Origin: Rhodoferax sp. TS-BS-61-7
Lineage (GTDB): Bacteria; Pseudomonadota; Gammaproteobacteria; Burkholderiales; Burkholderiaceae_C
Assembly: GCF_002943465.1 (NCBI RefSeq)
Contig: NZ_PTQY01000004.1
Span: forward strand, 369,523-433,522
Direction of reading: 5' to 3'
Length of the DNA: 64,000 bases
Shown: in pieces, positions 45,535 through 54,742 of the stretch
Position numbering within the stretch: the first letter of the stretch is position 1
Layout of the letters: each line of letters opens with the position of its first letter
Position numbers and translations under genes: made by a program
The notes under the pieces: model-generated
The model's input: the letters and a program-made list of their open reading frames with translations, nothing else
Told to the model about the DNA's origin: nothing
The model's database searches: none

Positions 45535-45580
45535 GAGCTGCTTGCGCAATAACTGCGGGCGCTACAGGCCTTTTTGGCTT
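45522..45580 (+). repeat. Dispersed 55-bp repeat, copy 7
   Basis: Plus-oriented copy between convergent genes: CTATCGATTTAGG, AGCTGCTTGCGCAATAAC, GGGCGCTACAGGCC, TTTTTGGCTT. It contains the hydrolase stop codon, and the Rrf2 gene stops six bases beyond. Confidence 0.88.
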
Positions 45581-45585
45581 AAAAA

Positions 45586-46107
45586 CTAGCCGCGCAACGC
45601 CAACGAGTTGGCCAGCGCAAACACCGAGTTGGGCGCGTTGGTGCGCACGGGTGCCAGCGGCTTGATCTTTTGCAGCACGCCTTTTTTGGCGGGCTTGCGC
45701 TCTTCCACCTGGAAGCCCTTGGCGCGCTGGTCTTGCGCCAAGCTTTTCAGCGTGATGGTTTTCATGTGCGCCACGATGGTAGTCTGCAACGCGGCCCACA
45801 GGTCCTGCGTCATGTCCTGCACACCGTCGCGCGGGGTGCTGGCTTCGGCGGTTTCTTCAATCGCGCCAATGATGTCGGCCACGGTGATGCTGTCGCCCCG
45901 GAAACCCAGGGTGTAGCCGCCGCCGGGGCCACGGGTGCTTTCCACCAGACCATGTTGGCGCAACTTGGCAAACACCTGCTCCAGGTACGACAGAGAAATG
46001 CGGTGCCGCAGCGCGATGTCTTGCAATGGCACGGGCTGCGCGCTTTCGCGCAGGGCCAGGTCAATCATGGCGGTGATGGCAAAACGGCCTCGGGTACTGA
46101 GTCGCAT
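45586..46107 (-). CDS. Rrf2-family regulator resembling IscR but without cysteines
   Basis: 173 residues with AAGGAG upstream. The first 85 residues follow IscR closely: MRLSTRGRFAITAMIDLALR, ISLSYLEQVFAKLRQHGLV, TRGPGGGYTLG. Where IscR has its three cluster cysteines (about 92-104) this protein has STPRDGVQDMTQDLW, and it contains no cysteine at all. It therefore cannot bind an Fe-S cluster in the usual way. The C-terminal tail is basic. Divergent from a LysR regulator. Target genes unknown. Confidence 0.85.
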   Translation of the reverse strand: MRLSTRGRFAITAMIDLALRESAQPVPLQDIALRHRISLSYLEQVFAKLRQHGLVESTRGPGGGYTLGFRGDSITVADIIGAIEETAEASTPRDGVQDMTQDLWAALQTTIVAHMKTITLKSLAQDQRAKGFQVEERKPAKKGVLQKIKPLAPVRTNAPNSVFALANSLALRG

Positions 46108-46240
46108 ACGTTTACTCCTTTGAGTAAGAGACTAGGAAGACTCGAACTGTAGGTTCTTGTATGCTTCGCGTAAATTCGTATTTTGTATTTTTTTACTTCG
46201 ATTATTTCGCAGTGTTTCAGTTTGTTTCAGAGGGAACGCC

Positions 46241-47134
46241 ATGAACTTCAAGCACCTTCACTATTTTTGGGTCACCGCCAAGGCGGGCGGCGTCATGCGC
46301 GCGGGCGAGCAGCTGCACACCACGCCGCAAACGCTGTCGGGCCAGATCAAGCTACTGGAGGACTGGCTGGGGCGCAAGCTGTTCCAGAAAAGCGGGCGCA
46401 ATATGGAGCTGACCGAGGACGGCCGCCTGGCGCTGGGGTATGCGGACCAGATCTTCACGCTGGGCGCTGAGCTGGAAAACGCGGTGCGCCAGGCCAGCGG
46501 CCAGCGCCGCGTGCTGGACTTCAAGGTGGGCGTGGCCGACTCGGTGACCAAGTCGCTGGCCTACCGGCTGCTGGAGCCGGCGCTGGAGGTAGAAGCCCCG
46601 GTGCGCATGATTTGCAGCGAGGGCAAGTTCCCCGACCTGCTGGCCAAGCTGGCGCTGAACCAGCTGGACCTGGTGATTGCCGACGAGCCGATGTCCAAAC
46701 GCATCAGCGTCAAGGCCTTTAACCACCCGCTGGGGCGCAGCCCCATGAGCTTCTTCTGCACCCCGGCCCTGAAGGCGCAACTGAAAGGGGCGTTTCCGGC
46801 CTGCCTGAACGGCGCGCCCATGCTGTTGCAGGGCGCCCAGGCCTCGGTGCGCCAACAGTGGGAAGGCTGGCTCAGCCACCACCAGATTCACCCCACCACC
46901 ATTGGCGAATTTGACGACGGCGCGCTCATGAACGCCTTTGGCCGCAAAGGCCGCGGCGTGTTCATGGCGCCGTCGGTCATGGAGGCAGACATCGTGGAGC
47001 AGTTTGGTGTGGAAGTGATTGGCCGCAGCGACGAGCTGGTGGAAGAGTTCTTTGCCGTGTCGGTGGAGCGGCGCATTACCCACCCGTGTGTGGTGGCCAT
47101 TACCACGGCGGCGCGCGACCAGCTCTTTACCTGA
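46241..47134 (+). CDS. NhaR-type LysR family regulator
   Basis: 297 residues from the ATG at 46241, preceded by GAGGGAA. N-terminal HTH FKHLHYFWVTAKAGGVMRAG, then TPQTLSGQIKLLEDWLGRKL, matching the NhaR subgroup (HYFW signature). The effector domain contains ADEPMSKRISVKAFNHPLG. NhaR senses sodium/pH in enterics; in betaproteobacteria targets are mostly unknown. Divergent from the cysteine-free Rrf2 gene. Confidence 0.87.
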   Translation: MNFKHLHYFWVTAKAGGVMRAGEQLHTTPQTLSGQIKLLEDWLGRKLFQKSGRNMELTEDGRLALGYADQIFTLGAELENAVRQASGQRRVLDFKVGVADSVTKSLAYRLLEPALEVEAPVRMICSEGKFPDLLAKLALNQLDLVIADEPMSKRISVKAFNHPLGRSPMSFFCTPALKAQLKGAFPACLNGAPMLLQGAQASVRQQWEGWLSHHQIHPTTIGEFDDGALMNAFGRKGRGVFMAPSVMEADIVEQFGVEVIGRSDELVEEFFAVSVERRITHPCVVAITTAARDQLFT

Positions 47135-47212
47135 GCGCACCCACGCGAGCTGCATGACAATGCGCTGTCGACCTGTCGCAAGCGTGATCGAATTGTCCTG
47201 AATGGAGGTCCT

Positions 47213-47989
47213 ATGCTGAAGAAGTTACTTACGGCGTTCCTGTGCTTGCAGATCTCCCATTCCGTGATGGCCGGGTTTTCTGCACAACAAATGGAAGGAC
47301 ACCTGACCACGCTCATTCCCCAGAATGCATCGGCTACGGCTGCAGATGGAGCCAAGTACCCCGTGGTTTTTTTCTTGCAGGGAAGCAACGGTACCAATAC
47401 CCAAGCCCGTCTCTGGGCAGAGTGGTATGCCCGATATGGCATCGCGTCGGTCATGATCGACAGCGCAAGCGCCAGGGGAATGAAGCGACTGTTCGGGATC
47501 GACTACGAAGCGGACCTGGCCCCCGCACTGGAGGCCGTCCAAGGCAACCCACAACTGGATTTATCGCGTTATGCCGTCATGGGATTCTCAAGAGGCGGGA
47601 CTGCCGCCTTGGACTCCGGCACATTTCTGATGCCGACCCAACCCAAGCCTGACTTTGTTTTTGCGCTGTACCCGGGCGACAGTGGCCAGTGCCGGAACAC
47701 ATACAAGGACCCCACCAAGGTATTCGTTTTTTATGGTGCGCTTGACGATTGGGGTGATTACATGGGAACACGCAACGCATGCAGCCGAATGCCGGGAATC
47801 TATGGCAACGCATCTTTTCATCTGTTGAAAGATGCGCACCATGGCTATGACGGTACTTGGGCTGGCAAGTGGCAATGCTGTGGCAATCGAACCTTCACCT
47901 CGGAACCAAACCCCGAGGCGCTCCAATACACCCGCGACCTTATTCTCAAAGAAATACAGGAAAAATGGGAGCCTGGTGCCCCACAGTAA
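47213..47989 (+). CDS. Exported dienelactone-hydrolase-like alpha/beta hydrolase
   Basis: 258 residues with a signal peptide of about 20 residues (ending VMA). Nucleophile S126 in GFSRGG, acidic residue in GALDDWGDY and histidine in KDAHHGYDG form a catalytic triad. Four further cysteines near the C-terminus suggest disulfides (CRNTYKD, NACSRM, WQCCGN). Substrate unknown; likely an ester or lactone in the periplasm. GC is a little below neighbours. Confidence 0.8.
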   Translation: MLKKLLTAFLCLQISHSVMAGFSAQQMEGHLTTLIPQNASATAADGAKYPVVFFLQGSNGTNTQARLWAEWYARYGIASVMIDSASARGMKRLFGIDYEADLAPALEAVQGNPQLDLSRYAVMGFSRGGTAALDSGTFLMPTQPKPDFVFALYPGDSGQCRNTYKDPTKVFVFYGALDDWGDYMGTRNACSRMPGIYGNASFHLLKDAHHGYDGTWAGKWQCCGNRTFTSEPNPEALQYTRDLILKEIQEKWEPGAPQ

Positions 47990-48071
47990 ATACACCTGAT
48001 CTGGCGTCTTCCGCGACGACGTACGGCAGGCATACTCTTCTTTCCCATTTACCCATCTTTAGATCACGCCT

Positions 48072-48542
48072 ATGTACGACATCGCCAAGCTCATTCACCT
48101 GGTCGCGGGCATCGTGTGGATGGGGGGCATGACCTTCATGCTGCTGGCGCTGCGCCCGGCGGCCCTGGCGCTGATGGAGCCCCAGCCCCGCGCACGCCTG
48201 ATGGGGGAGGTGTGGCGCCGCTTTTTTGCCATCGTGCTGGTTGCCATTGCCGCGCTGTTTTTCAGCGGCACACACCTCTACACCGCCGCCTTCAAAGCCA
48301 GCAAACTGGCCAGCGGCGTGGGCAGTGTGCCCCTGGGCTGGAACATCATGCTGGTGCTGGGCATCACCATGATGCTGATTTTTGGGCACATTTACTTCGC
48401 CGGTTTTCGCAAGTTCCAACGCGCGGTGGCTGCCGCCGAATGGCCGGTAGCTGCTAAAGCAGCTGGGCAAATCCATAAGCTAGTACTCGCCAACTTTGTA
48501 CTGGGCTGGGTCGCCATTGCGGCCGTGCGCCTGGTGCGCTGA
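48072..48542 (+). CDS. CopD-family small membrane protein
   Basis: 156 residues with four transmembrane helices and the CopD-type features: HLVAGIVWMGGMTFMLLALR at the start, a histidine in the third helix region (GTHLYTAAF) and QIHKLVLANFVLGW at the end. The family is linked to copper or heme; single-domain versions have no assigned role. A segment near 48450-48498 weakly resembles the dispersed repeat. Confidence 0.7.
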   Translation: MYDIAKLIHLVAGIVWMGGMTFMLLALRPAALALMEPQPRARLMGEVWRRFFAIVLVAIAALFFSGTHLYTAAFKASKLASGVGSVPLGWNIMLVLGITMMLIFGHIYFAGFRKFQRAVAAAEWPVAAKAAGQIHKLVLANFVLGWVAIAAVRLVR

Positions 48543-48544
48543 TC

Positions 48545-49396
48545 TTGGCCCGCCCTGACACGCTGGGCTTGCGCAGCGCGGCATGGACCACGTTGGCGCT
48601 GCTGGGTTGCAGCCTGGCCGCTACGGCCCACGCCCAGGAACAAGGCCTGCCGCTGTGGGAGCTGGGCGTGTTTGCCGGCGCCCTCTCCAGCCCGGCCTAC
48701 CCGGCGTCCAGCGAACGCAGCACACGGGCGCTGGTACTGCCCACCCTCATTTACCGCGGCGAGGTGTTCCGCTCCGACCGGGGTGGCGTGGGCGCACGCC
48801 TGCTGCGCACCGAGGACACCGAGCTGGACATTGGCTTTGCAGCCTCCCTGCCAGCCAGCTCCCAAGACATTCCGGCACGCCAGGGCATGGCCGACCTGGG
48901 CACGCTGGTCGAATTTGGGCCCCGGCTCAAGGGCACCCTGGCGCAACCCAGTGCGGGCAGCCGCGTGCGGTATGAGCTGCCGCTGCGCACGGTGCTGGAG
49001 ATCAACAACGGCGTGCGCACCCAGGGTTTTGCGCTGGAACCCGAGATCAGCTACGAAATGCGCGACGTGGGCGTGGGCTGGCGCATGTCCACCAGCGCCA
49101 GCCTGGTGCTGGGCGATAGCCGGCTCAACCAGTACTTTTACGGCGTGCCGGCCGACCTGGCCACGGCGCAGCGCCCCGCTTACACCGCCCAGGCCGGGCT
49201 AATCGCCACGCGGCTCACGCTCAATGCGTCACGCAGCCTGGGGCCGGACGTGCGGGTGTTTGCCTATGTGCGGGCCGAGAGTTACGCCGGCTCGGCCAAT
49301 GCCGCGAGCCCGCTGTACCAGCAGTCCACCGGCACCTCGGCCGGGCTGGGGCTGAACTGGACGCTGGGCCGTTCTGCCACCAAAGCCGCCAACTAA
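48545..49396 (+). CDS. MipA/OmpV family outer-membrane protein
   Basis: 283 residues from a TTG at 48545, two bases after the preceding stop. Signal peptide ends in AHAQ at about 30. Features of MipA/OmpV: LPLWELGVFAGALSSPAYPAS, RGEVFRSDRGGVGARLL and alternating beta strands to the end. MipA scaffolds murein enzymes in E. coli; OmpV-like members are porin-like. The unusual TTG start is accepted because it begins a complete signal peptide. Confidence 0.82.
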   Translation: MARPDTLGLRSAAWTTLALLGCSLAATAHAQEQGLPLWELGVFAGALSSPAYPASSERSTRALVLPTLIYRGEVFRSDRGGVGARLLRTEDTELDIGFAASLPASSQDIPARQGMADLGTLVEFGPRLKGTLAQPSAGSRVRYELPLRTVLEINNGVRTQGFALEPEISYEMRDVGVGWRMSTSASLVLGDSRLNQYFYGVPADLATAQRPAYTAQAGLIATRLTLNASRSLGPDVRVFAYVRAESYAGSANAASPLYQQSTGTSAGLGLNWTLGRSATKAAN

Positions 49397-49429
49397 GCCT
49401 CTGCTTAGACCAATAAGCGCATAACCAAA

Positions 49430-49446
49430 CAACGAAGTATTCGTTG
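49430..49446. promoter_or_regulatory. Candidate CysB-type operator, site b
   Basis: Perfect palindrome CAACGAAGTATTCGTTG, 7-3-7, ending 75 bases before the second sulfate-binding gene. Its AAGTATTCGTT core recurs before the encapsulin operon at 35607-35626. Confidence 0.5.
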
Positions 49447-49521
49447 TGGTTTGATGGGGAGTTCCCCAAAATCGCGGTTCTGTGTCTTGATCACACCACC
49501 ACACCCGCTTTGGAGCACCCT

Positions 49522-50523
49522 ATGAATTTCAAGCAAAAAGCCACCCTAGCCCTCGCCGTTATTGCGCTGACAGCTAGCAATTTGGTAGCAGCCCAGACCA
49601 CGCTGCTGAATGTCTCTTACGACGTGGCACGTGAGTTCTACAAGGACATCAACACCGCCTTCATTGCCAACTACAAAAAGACCACCGGCAAGGACATCAA
49701 GATTGACCAGGCCCACGCAGGTTCCAGCGCCCAGGCGCGTGCCGTGAACGACGGCCTGGAGGCCGATGTGGTGACCTTCAACACCAGCACCGATGTCGAC
49801 TTTTTGGCCAGCACCGGTGTGGTGGCCAAGGACTGGACCAAGAAATTTGCCAACAACGCCGCCCCCACCAGCTCCACCATGCTGTTTTTGGTGCGCAACG
49901 GCAACCCCAAGGGCATCAAAGACTGGGACGACCTGGTCAAACCTGGCGTACAAGTGATTGTGGTGAACCCCAAAACCGGCGGTAACGGCCGCATGGCCTA
50001 CCTGGCGGCCTGGGGCCAGGTGCGCAAGAAGGGCGGCACCGATGCGCAGGCCCAAGAGTTTGTCAGCAAGCTCTACAAAAACGTGCCCGTGCTGGCCAAG
50101 GGTGGCCGGGACGCGACCACCATCTTTTTGCAGCGCAATATTGGCGACGTGTTGATCACGTTTGAATCGGAAGTGGTGTCGGTGGACAAGGAGTTTGGCG
50201 CCGGCAAGGTGGATGCCATCCACCCCAGCAGCTCCATCGTGGCGGAGAACCCCGTGGCCGTGGTGGAACGCACCGTGGCCAAAAAAGGTACGGCTGAACA
50301 AGCCAAGGCTTACCTGAACTTCCTGTACTCCGACGAAGGCCAGGAAATCGCTGCCCAACACGCGATTCGCCCCACCAATGCCGCCATCTTGAAAAAGTAC
50401 GGCAACGTGTTCAAGCCCATCAGCCTGTTCCGCGCTGAAGACTACTTTGGCTCGTTTGCCGAAGCGCAAAAAGTGCACTTCAACGACGGCGGCCAGTTCG
50501 ACAAGCTCTACACCGTTAAGTAA
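49522..50523 (+). CDS. sbp: Sulfate ABC transporter substrate-binding protein
   Basis: 333 residues from the ATG at 49522, with GGAG upstream. Signal peptide ends LVAAQ at about 24. Signatures [50 protein letters not shown] and VVNPKTGGNGRMAYLAAWG. It is directly abutted by cysT and thus the dedicated binder for this transporter. Its signal-peptide coding segment (49547-49589) matches the dispersed repeat at about 70 percent. Confidence 0.93.
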   Translation: MNFKQKATLALAVIALTASNLVAAQTTLLNVSYDVAREFYKDINTAFIANYKKTTGKDIKIDQAHAGSSAQARAVNDGLEADVVTFNTSTDVDFLASTGVVAKDWTKKFANNAAPTSSTMLFLVRNGNPKGIKDWDDLVKPGVQVIVVNPKTGGNGRMAYLAAWGQVRKKGGTDAQAQEFVSKLYKNVPVLAKGGRDATTIFLQRNIGDVLITFESEVVSVDKEFGAGKVDAIHPSSSIVAENPVAVVERTVAKKGTAEQAKAYLNFLYSDEGQEIAAQHAIRPTNAAILKKYGNVFKPISLFRAEDYFGSFAEAQKVHFNDGGQFDKLYTVK

Positions 50524-51411
50524 ATGACAGCTGCCGCTACGGCGGGGGGGCTGCACAGCCCCTCTGCAGCCACGCCCTCCTCTGCCAAGCGGCCCGCCAA
50601 ACGCGTGCTGCCGGGCTTTCGCCTCACGCTCGGGTTCACGCTGTTTTACCTGGCGCTGATCGTGCTGATCCCGCTCTCGGCGTTGGTGTTCAAAACCTTC
50701 ACGCTGAGCTGGGAACAGTTTGTCAGCGCGGTGACCAGCCCGCGCGTCATTGCGTCCTACCAGCTCACCTTTGGTGCCTCGTTTCTGGCGGCGGTGGTCA
50801 ACGCGGTGTTTGGCCTGCTGGTGGCGTGGGTGCTGGTGCGCTACCAGTTCCCCGGCAAAAAGATCGTCGACGCGCTGGTGGACCTGCCGTTTGCACTGCC
50901 CACCGCCGTGGCCGGCATCTCGCTCACCGCGCTCCTGGCTAGCAACGGCTGGGTCGGCAGCATTCTGGAGCCCTATGGCATCCAGCTCGCGTTTAACCGC
51001 AATGGCGTGGTGATTGCCCTCATCTTCATCGGCCTGCCTTTTGTGGTGCGCACGGTGCAACCGGTGCTGGAAGACGCCGAGAAGGAACTCGAAGAAGCCG
51101 CCACCTGCCTGGGCGCCACGCGCTGGCAGACCTTCCGTTACGTGATCTTCCCCACCATAGGCCCTGCCTTACTCACCGGTTTTGCCATGGCGTTTGCGCG
51201 TGGCGTGGGCGAATACGGCTCCGTCATTTTTATTGCCGGCAACATGCCTATGCTGTCTGAAATCACGCCCCTCATCATCATTGGCAAGCTGGAGCAGTAC
51301 GACTACGCCGGCGCCACCGCCGTGGCCACCGTGATGCTGTTGGCCTCCTTCTTCATGCTGCTGGTCATCAACGCACTGCAGTCCTGGCAGCGCAAGCGTT
51401 CGGGAGCCTGA
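50524..51411 (+). CDS. cysT: Sulfate ABC transporter permease CysT
   Basis: 295 residues starting immediately after the sbp stop codon. About six helices with the CysT marks [19 protein letters not shown] and [19 protein letters not shown] (ATPase docking loop). Forms the sulfate channel with CysW. An N-terminal tail of about 30 residues is hydrophilic and variable. Confidence 0.93.
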   Translation: MTAAATAGGLHSPSAATPSSAKRPAKRVLPGFRLTLGFTLFYLALIVLIPLSALVFKTFTLSWEQFVSAVTSPRVIASYQLTFGASFLAAVVNAVFGLLVAWVLVRYQFPGKKIVDALVDLPFALPTAVAGISLTALLASNGWVGSILEPYGIQLAFNRNGVVIALIFIGLPFVVRTVQPVLEDAEKELEEAATCLGATRWQTFRYVIFPTIGPALLTGFAMAFARGVGEYGSVIFIAGNMPMLSEITPLIIIGKLEQYDYAGATAVATVMLLASFFMLLVINALQSWQRKRSGA

Positions 51412-51415
51412 CCCT

Positions 51416-52315
51416 ATGAGTAACTCCCGAACCATCCGCCGCGCCAAGGCCGGCACTACCGAGCCCGCATGGGTCAAGTGGACGCTGATCGGCATCGCGC
51501 TGGCGTTTATCTTTTTGTTCCTCGTGCTGCCACTGGCGGCCGTGTTTACCGAAGCGCTGCGCAAGGGCGCCGATGCTTTCTTTGAAGCCTTCAAAGAACC
51601 CGACGCATGGAGCGCCATCCGCCTCACGCTCATCACCGCGGCGATTGCCGTGCCGCTGAACCTGGTGTTTGGCGTGGCCGCCGCCTGGGCCATTGCCAAG
51701 TACGAGTTCAAGGGCAAGGCCTTCCTCACCACGCTGGTGGACCTGCCCTTCTCGGTATCGCCCGTGGTGGCCGGTTTGATTTATGTGCTGATGTTTGGCG
51801 CACACGGCTGGTTTGGCCCCTGGCTGCAGGCGCACGACGTCAAGATCGTGTTTGCCGTGCCCGGCATCGTACTGGCCACCATTTTTGTGACCTTCCCCTT
51901 CATCGCACGCGAGCTGATTCCGCTGATGCAGGCGCAGGGCACCGACGAGGAGCAGGCCGCGCAGGTGCTGGGTGCCAGCGGCTGGCAAACCTTCTGGCAC
52001 GTCACGCTGCCCAACATCAAGTGGGGCCTGATTTATGGCGTGATCTTGTGTAACGCACGTGCCATGGGTGAGTTTGGCGCGGTGTCGGTGGTGTCTGGCC
52101 ACATCCGCGGCCAGACCAACACCATGCCTCTGCACGTGGAGATTTTGTACAACGAGTACCAGTCGGTCGCCGCCTTTGCCATTGCCTCGCTGCTGGCACT
52201 GCTGGCGCTGGTCACGCTGGTGATCAAGTCCTTTGTGGAATGGCAGTTTGAACGCGACCAGAAGGCCGCCGCCGAACTCCCGCCCGAGCGGCCCTTGGCC
52301 CCGGTCCAGCCCTGA
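51416..52315 (+). CDS. cysW: Sulfate ABC transporter permease CysW
   Basis: 299 residues, four bases after cysT. CysW signatures [37 protein letters not shown] and [15 protein letters not shown]. The C-terminal tail is hydrophilic and proline-rich. Second membrane subunit of the sulfate/thiosulfate importer. Confidence 0.94.
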   Translation: MSNSRTIRRAKAGTTEPAWVKWTLIGIALAFIFLFLVLPLAAVFTEALRKGADAFFEAFKEPDAWSAIRLTLITAAIAVPLNLVFGVAAAWAIAKYEFKGKAFLTTLVDLPFSVSPVVAGLIYVLMFGAHGWFGPWLQAHDVKIVFAVPGIVLATIFVTFPFIARELIPLMQAQGTDEEQAAQVLGASGWQTFWHVTLPNIKWGLIYGVILCNARAMGEFGAVSVVSGHIRGQTNTMPLHVEILYNEYQSVAAFAIASLLALLALVTLVIKSFVEWQFERDQKAAAELPPERPLAPVQP

Positions 52316-52332
52316 ATCTTTTCGAGAAAATT

Positions 52333-53427
52333 ATGAGCATTGCTATCCGCAACGTCAGCAAAGACTTCGGCACCTTCAAGGCCCTGCGCGATGTGAACCT
52401 GGACATCGAGTCCGGTGAACTCGTCGCCCTGCTCGGCCCCTCGGGCTGCGGCAAGACCACCCTCTTGCGCATCATTGCCGGCCTGGAAACGGCCGACCAG
52501 GGCAACATCCTCTTTAGCGGCGAAGACACCACCGACGTGCATGTGCGCGAGCGCAACGTCGGTTTTGTGTTCCAGCATTACGCGCTGTTCCGCCACATGA
52601 GTGTGTTCGACAACGTGGCTTTTGGCCTGCGCATGAAGCCACGCGCCACGCGCCCGTCAGAAGCCGTCATCAAACAAAAGGTGCACGAGCTGCTGGGCCT
52701 GGTCCAGCTGGACTGGCTGGCCGACCGCTACCCGGCGCAACTCTCGGGCGGCCAGCGCCAGCGTATTGCGCTGGCCCGCGCGCTGGCGGTGGAGCCCAAG
52801 GTGCTGCTGCTGGACGAACCGTTTGGCGCACTGGACGCCAAGGTGCGCAAGGAACTGCGCCGCTGGCTGCGCCGCCTGCATGACGACCTGCATGTCACCA
52901 GCATCTTTGTAACCCACGACCAGGAAGAAGCGCTGGAAGTGGCCGACCGCGTGGTGCTGATGAACAGCGGCAACATCGAACAGATCGGTTCGCCGCAAGA
53001 AGTGTGGGACCACCCCGCCAGCCCGTTTGTGTATGGATTTTTGGGCGATGTGAACCTTTTCCACGGCCGCGCCCACGAAGGCGAGATGCTGATTGGTGAA
53101 GCCCAGCACGGCGTGCGCCTGGCCACGCCCGAACACGCCACCACACAAGATGCCAAGGCTTTTGCCTATGTGCGCCCGCACGACCTGGACGTGCAGCGCT
53201 ATGCCGCCGGCACCGGCCAGAACGGCATTGCCGCCAAACTGGTGCGTGCCATTGTGGTGGGCCCCATTGCCCGCCTGGAACTGCTGCCACAAGACAGCAG
53301 TGCGGCCGGCAGCGGCGACATCATCGAAGCGCAAATTGGCGCGCAGGAGTATGCGGCGCTGGCGCTGAAAGACGGTGAAGTGGTGGTGCTGACGCCGCGC
53401 AAGGCGCGGGTGTTTGTCACGCCGTAA
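52333..53427 (+). CDS. cysA: Sulfate ABC transporter ATP-binding protein CysA
   Basis: 364 residues. Walker [10 protein letters not shown] at 35-43, [43 protein letters not shown], then a C-terminal regulatory TOBE-like domain ([12 protein letters not shown] onward). Powers CysTW sulfate uptake. Last gene before a strong terminator. Confidence 0.94.
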   Translation: MSIAIRNVSKDFGTFKALRDVNLDIESGELVALLGPSGCGKTTLLRIIAGLETADQGNILFSGEDTTDVHVRERNVGFVFQHYALFRHMSVFDNVAFGLRMKPRATRPSEAVIKQKVHELLGLVQLDWLADRYPAQLSGGQRQRIALARALAVEPKVLLLDEPFGALDAKVRKELRRWLRRLHDDLHVTSIFVTHDQEEALEVADRVVLMNSGNIEQIGSPQEVWDHPASPFVYGFLGDVNLFHGRAHEGEMLIGEAQHGVRLATPEHATTQDAKAFAYVRPHDLDVQRYAAGTGQNGIAAKLVRAIVVGPIARLELLPQDSSAAGSGDIIEAQIGAQEYAALALKDGEVVVLTPRKARVFVTP

Positions 53428-53434
53428 GTTAAAG

Positions 53435-53470
53435 CAACAAAAAAGGCCCGTGAGGGCCTTTTTTGTTGGT
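53435..53470. terminator. Bidirectional terminator after cysA
   Basis: Perfect 15-base stem CAACAAAAAAGGCCC (53435-53449) with its complement (53454-53468), 4-base loop GTGA, A-run on one side and T-run on the other, so it can end transcription both ways. Confidence 0.93.
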
Positions 53471-53484
53471 CGGCGCAATCAGCC

Positions 53485-53733
53485 TTAGGCGTAAAACGCC
53501 TCTACCTTGCCTTTGAGTTTGATCAGCAGCGGTTTGCCTTTGCGGTCCACGGTTTTGCCGGCGGGCACTTTGATCCAGCCTTCGCTGACGCAGTATTCCT
53601 CCACGTCCATGCGCTCCTTGTCGTTGAAGCGGATGCCAATGTCATGCGCAAACACGGCGGCTACATGGTGGGGGCTGCGCGGGTCGATGGACAGGTGGTC
53701 GGGCAGCGGGGGGCGTTCGGTGGTGTCGTTCAT
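53485..53733 (-). CDS. DUF3297 family protein
   Basis: 82 residues. Matches the conserved small family with PDHLSIDPRSPHHVAAVF, IGIRFNDKERMDVEEYCVSE and GWIKVPAGKTVDRKGKP. Cytoplasmic, function unknown, widespread in proteobacteria. Convergent with cysA across the shared terminator. Confidence 0.85.
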   Translation of the reverse strand: MNDTTERPPLPDHLSIDPRSPHHVAAVFAHDIGIRFNDKERMDVEEYCVSEGWIKVPAGKTVDRKGKPLLIKLKGKVEAFYA

Positions 53734-53756
53734 AAGTGTGTAGGTGTTGTGCGGGC

Positions 53757-53897
53757 TCAGCCCAGAATGCGGAACAGCCCGTAGGCCGAGAGTACGCCGG
53801 TACCCACCAGCAAAACCGTCTTGGTAGCGCGCGCGCCCACCAGTGCACCGGCAATGCTGCAGAGGAGGATGGCGCCGAATATGTAGCTTGTCTTCAT
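53757..53897 (-). CDS. Small membrane protein (46 residues, hypothetical)
   Basis: Start ATG at 53897 with hydrophobic segments from about 4-22 and 27-44, so a two-helix microprotein. An earlier ATG at 53948 adds an unconvincing polar tail. Located 23 bases before DUF3297 on the same strand; possibly co-transcribed. No family recognised. Confidence 0.5.
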   Translation of the reverse strand: MKTSYIFGAILLCSIAGALVGARATKTVLLVGTGVLSAYGLFRILG

Positions 53898-53978
53898 GGG
53901 GCGTGATGGTAAGGCATGGGGAGATATTTCAAACACCGACGAACACAAGCTCTAAAGAAGTTAGCACTTGATAAATGC

Positions 53979-54680
53979 TCAAGAGCCAATAAACCTAACG
54001 ATTGATTGCACCTCTTCTATGGTAGTTATGAACCACTCATCACCCGGGGCATCCTCTTTCCACCTCCCGCGCGCTTTAAGTACCGCGTGGATTGCATCCT
54101 CTACTTGCGCGACTCGCTTAACTTGCCAACGCCCCAGGATCTCTGGTTTCTCAAAAAATCCGGCTCCTTTGCATTGTCCGAAAACGCGTGTTTCAACATC
54201 TGCGGCAGTAGTCAGTCCAACCTTAATAGGAAACGCCTCGCTAGTCTTCTTAATTGCCGGAAATGTAAAGGCGTAAACCCATCCATTGAATTCCACATTC
54301 GCTTGCTCTTCAAGCGCTTCGTCTTCATCCTCCACTGCCTCCATAGTCAGCTCTGTTTCCGACTTAAGTCGATACATACCAGACTGCCCCAACCAAACAA
54401 AAGGCGACTCTGGACTACGCTTGGCTCGTAGAGATGTGAAAAACCGAATCGCTGTGCCAACCTGGTGCATCTTCCCTTCGGTATCCCGTGCCGGATACAC
54501 CATCCCAACCTGGGCTTCTGTCAGATATCGAGCCAGAACCCTGTTAATTACAGGATTCAGTTTGAAGGACTCACCGGACTGCGCCTCTGGTTCCTGCGCT
54601 ATCTCTGGCAACAAGTGATATCGAGCGAATCTGTAACAGAAAGACGCATTGGGCTCAAATTCGATTGGTAGTGGTTTCAT
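53979..54680 (-). CDS. GIY-YIG-like (T5orf172/MUG113-type) protein
   Basis: 233 residues from the ATG at 54680. The C-terminal half reads GWVYAFTFP, then FPIKVGLTTAADVETRVFGQ, a KRVAQVEDAIHAVLKARGR block, and DEWFITTIEEV, the arrangement of T5orf172/MUG113 GIY-YIG-like domains. The N-terminal half is unknown. Composition is AT-rich compared with flanking genes, so it is probably acquired. Nuclease activity is inferred and not certain. Confidence 0.6.
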   Translation of the reverse strand: MKPLPIEFEPNASFCYRFARYHLLPEIAQEPEAQSGESFKLNPVINRVLARYLTEAQVGMVYPARDTEGKMHQVGTAIRFFTSLRAKRSPESPFVWLGQSGMYRLKSETELTMEAVEDEDEALEEQANVEFNGWVYAFTFPAIKKTSEAFPIKVGLTTAADVETRVFGQCKGAGFFEKPEILGRWQVKRVAQVEDAIHAVLKARGRWKEDAPGDEWFITTIEEVQSIVRFIGS

Positions 54681-54742
54681 AACTGCGCTTTCAAGGCGTG
54701 TGAACACTGAATGTATCTGGCACCACAAAGAATACCCGCCTA

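Noticed and set aside
48450..48498. Possible ninth repeat copy inside the CopD-family gene
   Set aside because: Similarity needs gaps and is confined to short pieces; not convincing.
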